Shown here one piece after another: positions 8,905-17,621 of a DNA stretch of 64,000 nt (positions within the stretch are counted from its first letter, which is position 1; the number at the start of each line of letters is the position of its first letter). A program made the translations under genes and the position numbers. The notes under the pieces were generated by a model that saw only the letters and a program-made list of their open reading frames with translations, did not search any database and was not told where the DNA came from. The DNA is from Verrucomicrobiaceae bacterium (lineage in GTDB: Bacteria > Verrucomicrobiota > Verrucomicrobiia > Verrucomicrobiales > Verrucomicrobiaceae), in the NCBI GenBank assembly GCA_947458455.1, contig CANGYJ010000008.1:186001-250000 (forward strand). Direction: 5' to 3'.

Positions 8905-10434
8905 ATGTTTTGCCGCTTTTTTGTCTTTTCCACCCTCCTCGCCGTCTCCACGGCGGCGGCGGATTGGCGGGACGACATCGGTCTCACTCGGCTAGCAGCA
9001 GAACTCGGCCCCGCTATGCCGACCGGCGTGGGCATCTCGCTGCTGCAAAGCGAGGCCAACACCATCACCTCCCCGCCGAACTACCTGCCACAAACGGGCG
9101 GCCCCGATCCCTTCGGCGGCAGCGGGGCCTTTGCAGGAAAAACCTTTCACCCAGCGTCCGGCGCAGGCACGGAGCTGGGCCATGCTGGCAGCGTGGCCTC
9201 CTATTTCTACGGTACCTACATCGGTGTGGCTCCAGGAGCCGTGGAAATCCACAACTACACCGCCATCGACTTCATCAACCGGCTGACGGTTGGCACCGCG
9301 CCAGAGACTTTACCGGGTCGCGTGCAGAATCACAGTTGGGCCGGCAGCCTCGGCAGCACTTCAGTCGATAACGATGCCATCCGCGCCTTCGATTTCATGA
9401 TCAACCGAGACGCACGCATCGCCACCATCGGCATCTCCGGCGGAAATCTGTCTCCGCTGCTTGGTGACACCTACCACGGCATCACCGCTGGCGTGCGCAG
9501 CGGCAATCACAGCATCAGCGGCACGCTCACCGATGGCGCAGGCCGCATGAAGCCGGACCTCGTGGTCAACCTGGATGCCACGAGCTACGCCGCGCCGGTC
9601 ATCGGTGGGGCTGCCACCTGCCTACTTCAAGGGGCAATCGCCTCCGGCAATGCCAACGCGGAGAAACCCCAAACCCTCAAAGCCATCCTCCTGGCCGGAA
9701 CCTCGAAACAGAATCTGCCTCAATGGCAGCGTGATAGCACGACGGAGCCTTATGACGATGTCTTCGGCGCGGGTGAGCTCAACCTCTCCAATTCCTGGCA
9801 CATCCTCCAGGCCGGTGAACAAGCCTTTTCCACTAGCAGCGAGGTCGCCTCACGCGGCTGGGACTTTGCCACCACGACCAACAATGCCGCCGGACGCCGC
9901 TACTTCTTCACCATCCCGGCAGGAAGCGTCGCCGAGACCTTCTCCGCCGCGCTCACTTGGCATCGCAGCCTCACGAACCTCCTCGGAAACTACATCAGCA
10001 GCCTCACCAACCTCACCCTGAAGCTTTACGCTGCAAGCGGCCTCACGGCGGGGGCTTTGATCAGCAGTTCCACGAGCAGTGTGGACAACGTGGAGCACCT
10101 CAATCACTACAATTTACCACCCGGCCAGTATCTCCTCGAAGTGACCTCCACCGCCAACAACCGCGACTACGCCCTCGCCTGGGAAGCACGTCTCGGTGAA
10201 GGCCCCAAGCTCAAGGTCACAACGGCAAGCTCGAGCAGTGTTTCTTTCTCGGCCTCGACACTCGATCCCTTCACCACCTACACCCTCGAAAGCTCCCCCG
10301 ATCTCACCACCTGGACTACCGAGCACACTTTTCGCACCGCCGACACCACGCCCGCTTTCCAATCGAACTGGCAGGACACCTCACCCGCGCCCGGCAAGCA
10401 GTTCTACCGCCTGCGCTGGACGCCAGTGCGGTGA
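8905..10434 (+). CDS. Secreted subtilisin-like (S8) protein, catalytic Asp apparently missing
   Basis: A 509-residue protein with a signal peptide (residues 1-19). The subtilase order is recognisable: a first strand GVGISLLQSE (41-50), GHAGSVAS (92-99) with the candidate catalytic His93, IGISGGN (175-181) with a candidate oxyanion Asn, and DATSYAAPVIGGAA (224-237) with candidate catalytic Ser227. The first strand usually ends in an Asp and here carries Q48, so the triad may be incomplete. The C-terminal 200 residues are beta-rich and end in FYRLRW, a terminus common to large secreted verrucomicrobial proteins. An upstream ATG at 8734 would antisense-overlap the neighbouring gene. Role unknown; extracellular proteolysis or binding is possible. 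Confidence 0.7.
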   Translation: MFCRFFVFSTLLAVSTAAADWRDDIGLTRLAAELGPAMPTGVGISLLQSEANTITSPPNYLPQTGGPDPFGGSGAFAGKTFHPASGAGTELGHAGSVASYFYGTYIGVAPGAVEIHNYTAIDFINRLTVGTAPETLPGRVQNHSWAGSLGSTSVDNDAIRAFDFMINRDARIATIGISGGNLSPLLGDTYHGITAGVRSGNHSISGTLTDGAGRMKPDLVVNLDATSYAAPVIGGAATCLLQGAIASGNANAEKPQTLKAILLAGTSKQNLPQWQRDSTTEPYDDVFGAGELNLSNSWHILQAGEQAFSTSSEVASRGWDFATTTNNAAGRRYFFTIPAGSVAETFSAALTWHRSLTNLLGNYISSLTNLTLKLYAASGLTAGALISSSTSSVDNVEHLNHYNLPPGQYLLEVTSTANNRDYALAWEARLGEGPKLKVTTASSSSVSFSASTLDPFTTYTLESSPDLTTWTTEHTFRTADTTPAFQSNWQDTSPAPGKQFYRLRWTPVR

Positions 10435-10494
10435 GGAGTGCCAGGCTGGAAGTTCCAGTGGCGGTTCACCGCACATTCGTTAAAATCATGCCTC

Positions 10495-10725
10495 ATGAGC
10501 ACCCTGTCACAGGCATTCACGCCGATTGAAGAACGACTCGCTAACATGCAGGCAAAGGCCGCGTTGAAACGCGAGGAGGTGCTGACCCGCTATCGTGCCT
10601 CAGGCCGTGACTGGCGGAGCACCGTCGGAGCCTTTCAAAACGACGCCGACTACGACAACGCGATGAAACAAGGGCGCAAATGGCGTGAGCAGGCCAACCT
10701 CGATTCTCTGGATGAGGATTCTTGA
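10495..10725 (+). CDS. Probable antitoxin of a VapBC-type pair
   Basis: A 76-residue, highly charged protein directly upstream of a PIN-domain gene that it overlaps by 14 bases. It contains a helical, Lys/Arg-rich centre (MQAKAALKREEVLTRYRASGRDW) and an acidic tail (LDSLDEDS), as expected of an antitoxin that wraps round its toxin. The start MSTLSQAF at 10495 is preferred; an in-frame ATG 19 codons upstream lies close to the subtilase stop. The assignment rests on size, charge and gene order; no DNA-binding domain was positively recognised. Confidence 0.6.
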   Translation: MSTLSQAFTPIEERLANMQAKAALKREEVLTRYRASGRDWRSTVGAFQNDADYDNAMKQGRKWREQANLDSLDEDS

Positions 10726-11131
10726 CACAGACCATCACTCCGAACTCGATCGTGCCTCTGTGCCGGGCGAACAACTGAAACAGCGGCTCTCGCACGCGCA
10801 TGAAGACCCGGCGGTCACGCTCGTCACTGTGGAGGAACATCTGCGCGGCTGGCTTGCTGAACTGAGGCGCGAGACGAATCCGCACCGCCAGATCAGGCTC
10901 TACGACAAGCTCGGCAGCCAGTTGGAACTCTTCTCCCGATGGATTGTCCTGCGCTGGGACGAGGACGCTGCGGACCTTTTTATGGCTTACCGACGCCAAG
11001 GCGTCCGAATCGGCACACAAGATTTGAAAATCGCCTGCATCGCCATCGCTCACGATGCCGTCCTTTTGTCACGAAACCTTGGCGATTTCCGCCAAGTTCC
11101 CGGCCTCAAAGTCGAGAACTGGCTGGACTGA
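10712..11131 (+). CDS. PIN-domain ribonuclease, VapC-like toxin
   Basis: A 139-residue protein with the PIN-domain arrangement of acidic residues: D5/D7 in the first strand (ILDTDHHSEL), a Glu in TVEEHLRGW, Asp in IGTQDLKIACIAIAH and an Asp in SRNLGDFRQVPGLKVENW. This closely follows type II VapC toxins, which cut RNA in an Mg-dependent manner and are blocked by the antitoxin encoded upstream. The start at 10712 gives the Asp at its usual position. It is translationally overlapped with the antitoxin gene and ends just two bases before the convergent DUF1501 gene. Confidence 0.85.
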   Translation: MRILDTDHHSELDRASVPGEQLKQRLSHAHEDPAVTLVTVEEHLRGWLAELRRETNPHRQIRLYDKLGSQLELFSRWIVLRWDEDAADLFMAYRRQGVRIGTQDLKIACIAIAHDAVLLSRNLGDFRQVPGLKVENWLD

Positions 11132-11133
11132 CC

Positions 11134-12546
11134 TCACGCCACGATCTGCTTGATCACCTTGCACGGCTCCACGCCGGTGAGTTTGAAATCGAGACCTGCA
11201 GCGCGGAAGGATAGCCTGTCGTGATCCATGCCGAGCTGATGCAGGATCGTGGCGTGGATGTCGGCCACGTGGACTTCGTCTTCGATGATGTTGAAGCCCA
11301 TCTCGTCGGTCGCGCCCATCGTGACGCCGCCTTTGATACCGCCGCCGGCCATCCACATGGTGAAGGCCTGCGGATGGTGATCGCGGCCCATGCTGCGGCC
11401 GAGAGACACGCTGGCCTCGACCATCGGCGTGCGGCCGAATTCACCGCCCCATACGACGAGCGTGCTGTCGAGTAGACCGCGTTGTTTGAGGTCTTTGATC
11501 AGCGCGGCGCTGGCCTGGTCGGTGTTCTTGCAGTTGTTGCGCACGTTGCCCTCGACGTTGCTGTGCGCGTCCCAGCCTTCGTTGTAGATGTTGATGAAGC
11601 GCACGCCGCGCTCGACCATGCGTCGTGCGAGCAGGCAGGCCCGGGCAAAGGACGGCACCTTCGGATCGCAGCCGTAGAGTTCGAGCGTGGCCTTGTCTTC
11701 CTTCGTGAGGTCCATCAGCTCCGGCGCGGAGGTTTGCAGGCGGTAGGCCATCTCGTAGTTCGCAATGCGCGTGGCCGTCTCGCCATCGCCATCGAGTTTG
11801 AGGCGGCGATGGTTGAGCGAGTTGATGAGATCAATCGTGTCCTTCTGCGTGCCGGGCGTGATGCCTTCGGGCGTGCTCACATTCAAAATGGGATCGCCCG
11901 TGTTGCGGAAGCGTGTGCCAGAATACACGCTCGGCAAAAAGCCGCTGCTCCAGCACGCCGCGCCGCCGCTGATGCCGCCGCCGGTGCTCATCACGACAAA
12001 GCTCGGCAGATCCCGCGACTCCGCGCCAAGGCCATACGTCACCCACGAGCCCATGCTGGGCCGGCCTGGCTGCGAAAAGCCCGTGTTCATGAAAATCTGC
12101 GCCGGAGCGTGGTTGAACTGCGTGGTGCGGCAAGATTTCACGATGGCGATGTCATCCACCACCGTCGCCAGATGCGGCAGCACCTCTGAAAGCTCCGCGC
12201 CGCACTGCCCATGCTTGGCAAACTTGAAGCGTGGCCCAAAAACAGCCGCATCAGACCGGATGAAGGCATAACGCTGCCCACCGATCACCGAAGGCGGCAA
12301 CGGCTTGCCCTCATACTTCGTCAGCATCGGCTTGTGATCGAACAACTCGAGCTGCGACGGCGCTCCGGCCATGAACATGTGAATCACCGCCTTCGCCTTC
12401 GGCTCAAAATGCGTCGGTGACGCCACATTCGGGCTCTTCGCCGCTCCATAAGCCGACTCCGCCAGCAACGAAGCCAGCGCAATCTTGCCCGTGCCGACGG
12501 CGCAATCGTTGAAGAAGTGTCTGCGGGTGATGTTGGGGGTATTCAT
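11134..12546 (-). CDS. DUF1501 family protein, Tat-type signal
   Basis: A 470-residue DUF1501 protein, related to the sulfatase/alkaline phosphatase superfamily and typical of Planctomycetes and Verrucomicrobia. The N-terminus has a twin-arginine pair (ITRRHFF, R8-R9) before a hydrophobic stretch, suggesting folded export by Tat. Motifs seen include [39 protein letters not shown] and GRDHHPQAF; the two latter supply probable metal-binding Asp/His residues. The molecular function of the family is not established. In this group DUF1501 genes usually pair with PSD1 genes, and here the PSD1 gene lies just upstream with one small membrane-protein gene between. The gap to that small gene is 14 bases. 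Confidence 0.9.
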   Translation of the reverse strand: MNTPNITRRHFFNDCAVGTGKIALASLLAESAYGAAKSPNVASPTHFEPKAKAVIHMFMAGAPSQLELFDHKPMLTKYEGKPLPPSVIGGQRYAFIRSDAAVFGPRFKFAKHGQCGAELSEVLPHLATVVDDIAIVKSCRTTQFNHAPAQIFMNTGFSQPGRPSMGSWVTYGLGAESRDLPSFVVMSTGGGISGGAACWSSGFLPSVYSGTRFRNTGDPILNVSTPEGITPGTQKDTIDLINSLNHRRLKLDGDGETATRIANYEMAYRLQTSAPELMDLTKEDKATLELYGCDPKVPSFARACLLARRMVERGVRFINIYNEGWDAHSNVEGNVRNNCKNTDQASAALIKDLKQRGLLDSTLVVWGGEFGRTPMVEASVSLGRSMGRDHHPQAFTMWMAGGGIKGGVTMGATDEMGFNIIEDEVHVADIHATILHQLGMDHDRLSFRAAGLDFKLTGVEPCKVIKQIVA

Positions 12547-12560
12547 GAAAAATAGTTTGG

Positions 12561-12974
12561 TTAACCGACAGGGTGAGCGCTCATGTAAATCACACACCAA
12601 GCGTCAAACATGCAGAGCAATGACAACACAGTCACTGCCATACGAAGATGGTTGAGAGTTCGTGCTCGAAGCAGCATGAATGCGGAGGCTGTGATGGCTA
12701 ACAAATATCCCAGTCCGATTACCAACTTCAGCGAAGATGTGTTTGTCATTTGGGAAGCCGCGTCCGCCATCACGATCGGAGACCACATCGCGGCAACCAG
12801 TGCTTCACGCACTTTCACCTCTGGCGGACATGCGTCTGTTCGATGGTTGGCATAAACAACCCAGCTTGAAGCCGCCCAAAGTGCCAGAATAATGGCGATT
12901 CGCCTCATCAGGATTGTCCACCTTTGGAGTGTTCCAGATGTCATATTCAATGTTGATGGCTCAACGGTCGTCAT
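12561..12974 (-). CDS. Small membrane protein between PSD1 and DUF1501 genes
   Basis: A 137-residue protein whose ATG (12974-12972) overlaps the PSD1 stop in an ATGA arrangement, indicating coupled translation. Internal ATGs (MTSGTLQ, MRRIAII) are alternatives. Hydrophobic segments lie at about residues 25-42 (IAIILALWAASSWVVYA), 83-102 (LKLVIGLGYLLAITASAFML) and 113-130 (AVTVLSLLCMFDAWCVIYM). The region after the first segment holds Cys49 and charged residues and may face the periplasm. No family recognised. Its position inside the PSD1-DUF1501 pair suggests a role with those envelope proteins, an inference from context only. Confidence 0.7.
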   Translation of the reverse strand: MTTVEPSTLNMTSGTLQRWTILMRRIAIILALWAASSWVVYANHRTDACPPEVKVREALVAAMWSPIVMADAASQMTNTSSLKLVIGLGYLLAITASAFMLLRARTLNHLRMAVTVLSLLCMFDAWCVIYMSAHPVG

Positions 12975-15900
12975 GGGTGAGTGATGGCCTCATCAAGGTT
13001 CAGCACCGCACGGCACACCGAAGTCCACAGCGCTTCGCCGTCGAGTTTTTGGGCGCGTTGTTTGGTGAGGAAGGTCTTCAACATCGTTAGCTCATCGGCG
13101 GCGGGTGGGCGGGTGAGGCAGCGGCGGAAAGTGTTGGTGAGGCGGGTGTCGTCGTCGGGGGAGGCAGCGATGACGGCTTTGGCCATGGCTTGGGCGGCTT
13201 CCATGAACATCTGGTCGTTGAGGAGCGTGAGGGCTTGCAGCGGGCTGTTGGAGACATCGCGCTTGGCGAGGCAGGCTTCGCCGGTGGGGGCGTCGAAGGT
13301 GGTGGCCATGGCGAAGGGCGCGGTGCGCTTCGTGAAGGTGTAGAGGCTGCGGCGATAGCGGTCCTCGCCCTCGCTGGTCTTCCACTCAAATTTCCCGTAG
13401 GTGCCCTCGGAGGTGATGCTGGCAGGCTGCGGTGGATAGACGCCGGGGCCGCCCATTTTCGGCGACAACACGCCCGCGGCTTTCAAAGCGGCATCGCGGA
13501 TGATTTCGGCATCGAGGCGGAAACGCGGCGCGATGACGTAAAGCGAGTTTTCCAACTCGCTGGGTTCTGAACGAGTTGGAAAACTCGTTCTACGGCTCGC
13601 TTGCTTGTAGGTCTGCGACATCACGATGAGCTTGTGCAGCTTCTTCAGGCTCCAGCCTTGCTTCACGAACTCGACGGCGAGCCAGTCGAGCAGCTCGGGA
13701 TGGCTCGGGGGCTCACTTTGATAGCCAAAATCCTCCAGCGACTTCACCAGGCCGCGACCAAAGAAGGCCTGCCACTGGCGATTGACCATGACACGAGCGG
13801 TGAGCGGGTTTTCGGGGGCGAAAAGCCACTTCGCGAAGGTGAGTCGGTTCGCTGGCGCATCTTTCGGCAACGAAGGCAGGAAGGCGGGCACGGCGGGCGG
13901 CACAGTTTCTTTGGGCGAGAGGTATTCGCCGCGATGGTAGCGGTTCGTGGGGCGTGGATTGGAGGCGGGGCGTTCCTTCATCGCGAGCGTGGGTTGACCG
14001 CGTGGCATCTGGCGACGGGCAGCAAGCAAGGGCGCGGCGGCTTGCTTCATCTCGGGCGCCGTTTCGAGGAAGCGCTGGAGCATCAAGGAGCCGGGCTTAC
14101 CAAGCCCGGATTTGGCGGGACTTGGCAAGTCCCTCTCCTTGGCCAAGGCGTTTTCGACTTCAAACGGATGCCCAGTCGCCTCGGCGTGACCGCTGGTGGT
14201 CACGGAGAGGCGGAAGTGGCCGAGCGGGCAGGCGAAGTGTTTTTCGAAGAGCATCTTCAAATCGAAGCCGTTCGTGAGATCGACCGGTTTCTCGAAATGA
14301 AACACGGCGGCGTGAGACTGCCCGTATCCGCCGAGCACCTGCCAGCCGCTGGACATTTCGGCGTCGAGCGTGGCGGAGGCGTTGTTGGTCTTTTTCGCGG
14401 CGGCTTTGCGGGCGGCTTTTTTCGTCGGCTTCGCGGCGGTGGCAGCGTCGTTGATCTTGTCCTCTTCTTCCTCGTTGGTCGCCTCGGCGCGGGCGATGGG
14501 CACTCGCTGGCCGTTTTGGAAGGCTTGCAGCTCACTGAGGAAGAAGCCGCCGAGCGGGCCTTCGTAATTGGTGAGGCCGGGGCCGTCGTTTGGCAGGCTG
14601 GGATGGCTGGCGACTTCGATTTTGATGGCGGTGACGCCTTTGATCGGCGCTTTGAAGCTCAAATCATAGACATCGCTCTTCGAGATGTCGCCGCTGCCGA
14701 GGATGAAGCCATCGGGCTGCTGCTCGAGATGCGGCATGGTGGTCTTCATGGCCGTGGGGCGGACGATTTGCCAGTTGGAGGCGCGTTTGGATTCGCCCTC
14801 GATCCATCCTGCGAAACGGCTCTGCATCGCTGCTTCGCCTCCGGGGAACTTCTTCGGCAAATCGGCCTCTAGCTTCGCAATCTTGGTCGCGTGGGCTTTT
14901 TGCTGCGCTTCGATCTCGGGTGTCGGGATGTGGTAGGTCGGTTCGTCGGCGTTATTGAGCAGCGCCATGACGCTGAAGTAATCGGTGTGGAGGATGGGAT
15001 CGTATTTGTGCGTGTGGCACTGGCAGCAATTCATCGTGAGGCCCATCCACGCGGTGCCGGTGACGCCAACGCGGTCCACCATGGCGTAAAAGCGGTATTC
15101 GTTCGGGTCGATGCCGCCTTCTTCGTTCAGCATCGTGTTCCGATGAAAGCCGGTGGCGATGATGTCCTCCGGCGTGGCGTTGGGGAGCATGTCGCCGGCG
15201 AGCTGCTTAATGCTGAACTGATCGAACGGCATGTCGTCATTCAGCGCCTTCACCACCCAATCGCGGTAAGGCCAGATCTGGCGCGGGCGGTCTTTTTCGA
15301 AGCCGTTGGTGTCGGCGTAGCGGGCAAGGTCGAGCCAGCGGCGTGCCCAGCGTTCGCCGTATTGGGGGGAGTTGAGGAGGGTATCGACGAGCTTCTCGTA
15401 GGCTTGACCGGCTTGACCGGCTTGACCGGATTGACTTTGGACGAAGGCATCGGCTTCGGCGGGAGTGGGGGGAAGGCCGGTGAGGTCGAGATAGACGCGG
15501 CGGACGAGGGTGTAGGCATCGGCTTCGGGAGAAGGTTTGAGGCCTTCTTTTTCAAGACGTCGGCGGATAAAGTCATCAATGCTGGCCTTCGCATCGGTGG
15601 CTTTGGGCGGCGAATAGGCCCAGTGCGCCTCATACTTCGCTCCCTCGGCGATCCAGGCCTTCAGCGTGGCTTTGTCCTTTTCGGACAGGACTTTCTTCGT
15701 ATGCGGCGGTGGCATGACCTCGTCCTCATCGGTGGAGAGGATGCGCTTGATGACCTCGCTGGCGTCGGGCTTGCCGGGGACGATGGCGATCTCGCCGGAT
15801 TTGCCCGCGCCGTAAGCGGATTCGCTCAAATCGAGGCGGAGTTTGCCTTTGCGGCCGTGGTCATCCATGCCGTGGCAGGTGAAGCACTGCTGCGCGAGCA

Positions 15901-15976
15901 CGGGGCGCACGTCGCGATTGAAATCGACGGCGTGGGCAGTCGCGGCGAGGAGAAAAAGGAAGAAGGGGGTCTTCAT
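12971..15976 (-). CDS. PSD1-type protein: cytochrome c, DUF1549 and DUF1553 domains
   Basis: A 1001-residue exported protein. After a signal peptide (to about residue 16) comes a planctomycete-type cytochrome c domain with the haem motif CFTCH at 31-35 and a methionine ligand candidate in EVMPPPH. DUF1549 follows (EGLKPSPEAD...YLDLTGLPPTP, about 145-180), then a long central beta-rich region, and DUF1553 (NPLTARVMVNRQWQAFFG, LLDWLAVEF) in the last third. The family is thought to be a periplasmic c-type cytochrome, with unknown redox partner. A poly-Ala/Lys linker (KPTKKAARKAAAKK) interrupts the centre. A REPIN-like palindrome encodes part of the DUF1553 region and a 9-bp tandem repeat encodes GQAGQAGQA. 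The start 15976 is an ATG preceded by an in-frame GTG. Confidence 0.9.
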   Translation of the reverse strand: MKTPFFLFLLAATAHAVDFNRDVRPVLAQQCFTCHGMDDHGRKGKLRLDLSESAYGAGKSGEIAIVPGKPDASEVIKRILSTDEDEVMPPPHTKKVLSEKDKATLKAWIAEGAKYEAHWAYSPPKATDAKASIDDFIRRRLEKEGLKPSPEADAYTLVRRVYLDLTGLPPTPAEADAFVQSQSGQAGQAGQAYEKLVDTLLNSPQYGERWARRWLDLARYADTNGFEKDRPRQIWPYRDWVVKALNDDMPFDQFSIKQLAGDMLPNATPEDIIATGFHRNTMLNEEGGIDPNEYRFYAMVDRVGVTGTAWMGLTMNCCQCHTHKYDPILHTDYFSVMALLNNADEPTYHIPTPEIEAQQKAHATKIAKLEADLPKKFPGGEAAMQSRFAGWIEGESKRASNWQIVRPTAMKTTMPHLEQQPDGFILGSGDISKSDVYDLSFKAPIKGVTAIKIEVASHPSLPNDGPGLTNYEGPLGGFFLSELQAFQNGQRVPIARAEATNEEEEDKINDAATAAKPTKKAARKAAAKKTNNASATLDAEMSSGWQVLGGYGQSHAAVFHFEKPVDLTNGFDLKMLFEKHFACPLGHFRLSVTTSGHAEATGHPFEVENALAKERDLPSPAKSGLGKPGSLMLQRFLETAPEMKQAAAPLLAARRQMPRGQPTLAMKERPASNPRPTNRYHRGEYLSPKETVPPAVPAFLPSLPKDAPANRLTFAKWLFAPENPLTARVMVNRQWQAFFGRGLVKSLEDFGYQSEPPSHPELLDWLAVEFVKQGWSLKKLHKLIVMSQTYKQASRRTSFPTRSEPSELENSLYVIAPRFRLDAEIIRDAALKAAGVLSPKMGGPGVYPPQPASITSEGTYGKFEWKTSEGEDRYRRSLYTFTKRTAPFAMATTFDAPTGEACLAKRDVSNSPLQALTLLNDQMFMEAAQAMAKAVIAASPDDDTRLTNTFRRCLTRPPAADELTMLKTFLTKQRAQKLDGEALWTSVCRAVLNLDEAITHP
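13538..13593. repeat. REPIN-like double palindrome inside the PSD1 coding sequence
   Basis: Two 16-base hairpin units lie in inverted orientation: CGAGTTTTCCAACTCG at 13544-13559 and its exact reverse complement CGAGTTGGAAAACTCG at 13572-13587. Each unit is itself a 6-bp stem with a 4-base loop. The flanks begin GTA and end TAC. The spacer is 12 bases. The layout matches paired REP elements (REPINs). It is translated in frame as part of a loop between the conserved SQTYKQASR and PRFRLDAEIIRD motifs. Confidence 0.75.
15403..15429. repeat. Three tandem copies of a 9-bp unit in the PSD1 gene
   Basis: The unit CTTGACCGG occurs three times without interruption at 15403, 15412 and 15421, then decays. 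On the coding strand it gives a Gly-Gln-Ala repeat in an exposed linker of DUF1549. Copy-number change would keep the frame. Confidence 0.8.
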
Positions 15977-16043
15977 CACCTCAAAGAACGAAGTGAGTGG
16001 CCTGATTTGACCGCTCGTTTGGATGGAAAAAACCGCCGTGACC

Positions 16044-17582
16044 TCAATCGAGGGTCTTTTTCGGTGGGGCGATGCCGACGGGGGCGGTGCCTGCGGGCGT
16101 GGGCTTGCGCACGGGCGCAGGCTCGAGTCGTTGAATCTCGTAGGTGGTGAGATTCACGGCGAGGTCGAGCTTGGCGAGGAAGTCCCAGGTGGCGGACACG
16201 CCGACTTCATCGGCGACTTGGCGGGCTTCGAGGTAGGCGTCGAAGGCATCGGGCATGACTTGGAAGAGGACGACGCCATTCGGATCGGCCTTCACATCAC
16301 GCATGAGGCGGATGAAGGCGGAATTGGGCTGCTTGAGGGCCTCGACGGTTTCTCCGCCGCCGCCTTTGGGTTTCAAGGCGAGGCGGATGTAGGCGAGCGT
16401 GGGCTGAAAATCCGGCTCGAAGGTGTAGGAGCCGGTGAGCAAGGGATTGGTGGCGGCGCGTTGCAGGAGCGATACGATGCGCGTCATGTCATAAACCGTG
16501 CGGGCCTTGCTGGCGTCTTCGATGCCTTTGAGCTTGGCGAGGTCTTTGACGAAGTAATCGAGCACGTCCTTCGGATTGGCCTTCACCTCGGCGGTTTTGG
16601 CGCCCCAGCCAAAGGTGATCTTGCCACCGGAGGCGGTGGCTTTGATGATGGGCGTGGCGGGATCGCGGGAGGGATCGAGCTTCACCCAATCGGCGGTGCT
16701 GCCTTTGCTGGCGCTGACGATGGCCGCAGCGACGACGGGCATCGTGCTGCGGGTGGGAATGGAAAGGTCCGCGATGGCTTCGAGGATCTGCTTGTTCGGT
16801 GTGATGCCACCTTCGGCGAGGACTTTGTAGGTTTCGGCGGCATGCTCGATCTGCATGCGGTTCACCAGCGGGGCGATTTCCGGCCAGGCCTTGGTGGCGT
16901 TGGCCCCGAGGATCTTTTCCATGAGCTTGGCAAAGATGGGATATTCCACTCGCTGGTATTCGAGCTGGGATTTGACCTTCTCCATGCCGTCGAGAATGGG
17001 CTGCATGAACTTCGGCTGGTTGAAGCTGAGCACGCCCTGCTTGGCGACGAGCACGCGGGTCTCGTTTGGCTTTTCAGGATACGGGCGCGGATTCGGCAGG
17101 CGGACGTATTTGGGCGGTGGCGGCTGATAGACGGGCGTTTGATCGAGTAGGGCTTTCAAACGCTCGACCTCGGCCTGGAGCTTGTCGGTGGCGGCTTTTT
17201 GGGCTTCGCGTTCCTTTTTCCGGAGTTCGAGCTGCTTCTTATACTCATCGAGATCCATCGACTTCATCTTCGATTCGAGATCGGAGACATCGACGGTCTT
17301 GAGATCTTCGAGGATCTTCTTGAGGTCCGTTTCGGCCTTCTTTTTCTGTTCTTCGAGCTGCTCGGGCGTGGGAAGCTTCGGCAGGCTTTTCGCGTTTTCG
17401 CGGATCTCAGCGAGTTCTTCCTTCGTGACGGGCGGGAGGTCCGAAAGCACGGTTTTGACCACATTCGACACGCTGAGGCCGACCATGACGAGCACGATGA
17501 TGAGCACGCCGACGACATTCGTCATCGTGTCCATCAGAGCGACAAAGGGAAGCTCTTGTTCTTCGTGTTTACGTTTCGACAT
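16044..17582 (-). CDS. ExbD-like membrane protein with coiled coil and large periplasmic domain
   Basis: A 512-residue protein with one N-terminal membrane helix (residues about 13-38) that carries Asp18 in the pattern F-V-A-L-M-D-T-M-x-N-x-V-G-V-L, resembling the proton-path helix of ExbD/TolR. A long charged coiled coil (about 60-170, rich in K, E and L) follows, then a Pro-rich linker (QTPVYQPPPPKY) and a mixed alpha/beta region. Near residues 435-475 the pattern NGVVLFQVMPDAFDAYLEARQVADEVGV resembles the small ExbD periplasmic domain. There is no OmpA-like peptidoglycan motif. The start at 17582 is chosen because upstream codons only translate heptamer repeats. The gene follows another ExbD-like gene and an ExbB-like gene. 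Confidence 0.7.
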   Translation of the reverse strand: MSKRKHEEQELPFVALMDTMTNVVGVLIIVLVMVGLSVSNVVKTVLSDLPPVTKEELAEIRENAKSLPKLPTPEQLEEQKKKAETDLKKILEDLKTVDVSDLESKMKSMDLDEYKKQLELRKKEREAQKAATDKLQAEVERLKALLDQTPVYQPPPPKYVRLPNPRPYPEKPNETRVLVAKQGVLSFNQPKFMQPILDGMEKVKSQLEYQRVEYPIFAKLMEKILGANATKAWPEIAPLVNRMQIEHAAETYKVLAEGGITPNKQILEAIADLSIPTRSTMPVVAAAIVSASKGSTADWVKLDPSRDPATPIIKATASGGKITFGWGAKTAEVKANPKDVLDYFVKDLAKLKGIEDASKARTVYDMTRIVSLLQRAATNPLLTGSYTFEPDFQPTLAYIRLALKPKGGGGETVEALKQPNSAFIRLMRDVKADPNGVVLFQVMPDAFDAYLEARQVADEVGVSATWDFLAKLDLAVNLTTYEIQRLEPAPVRKPTPAGTAPVGIAPPKKTLD

Positions 17583-17621
17583 GCGTGCTGGAATTGGAGT
17601 GATGCCTGCTGGTGGAGCGGA

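Noticed and set aside
14891-16150. A 419-codon plus-strand frame opposite the PSD1 gene
   Set aside because: Shadow of the cytochrome/DUF1549 coding sequence; no recognisable family and no start context.
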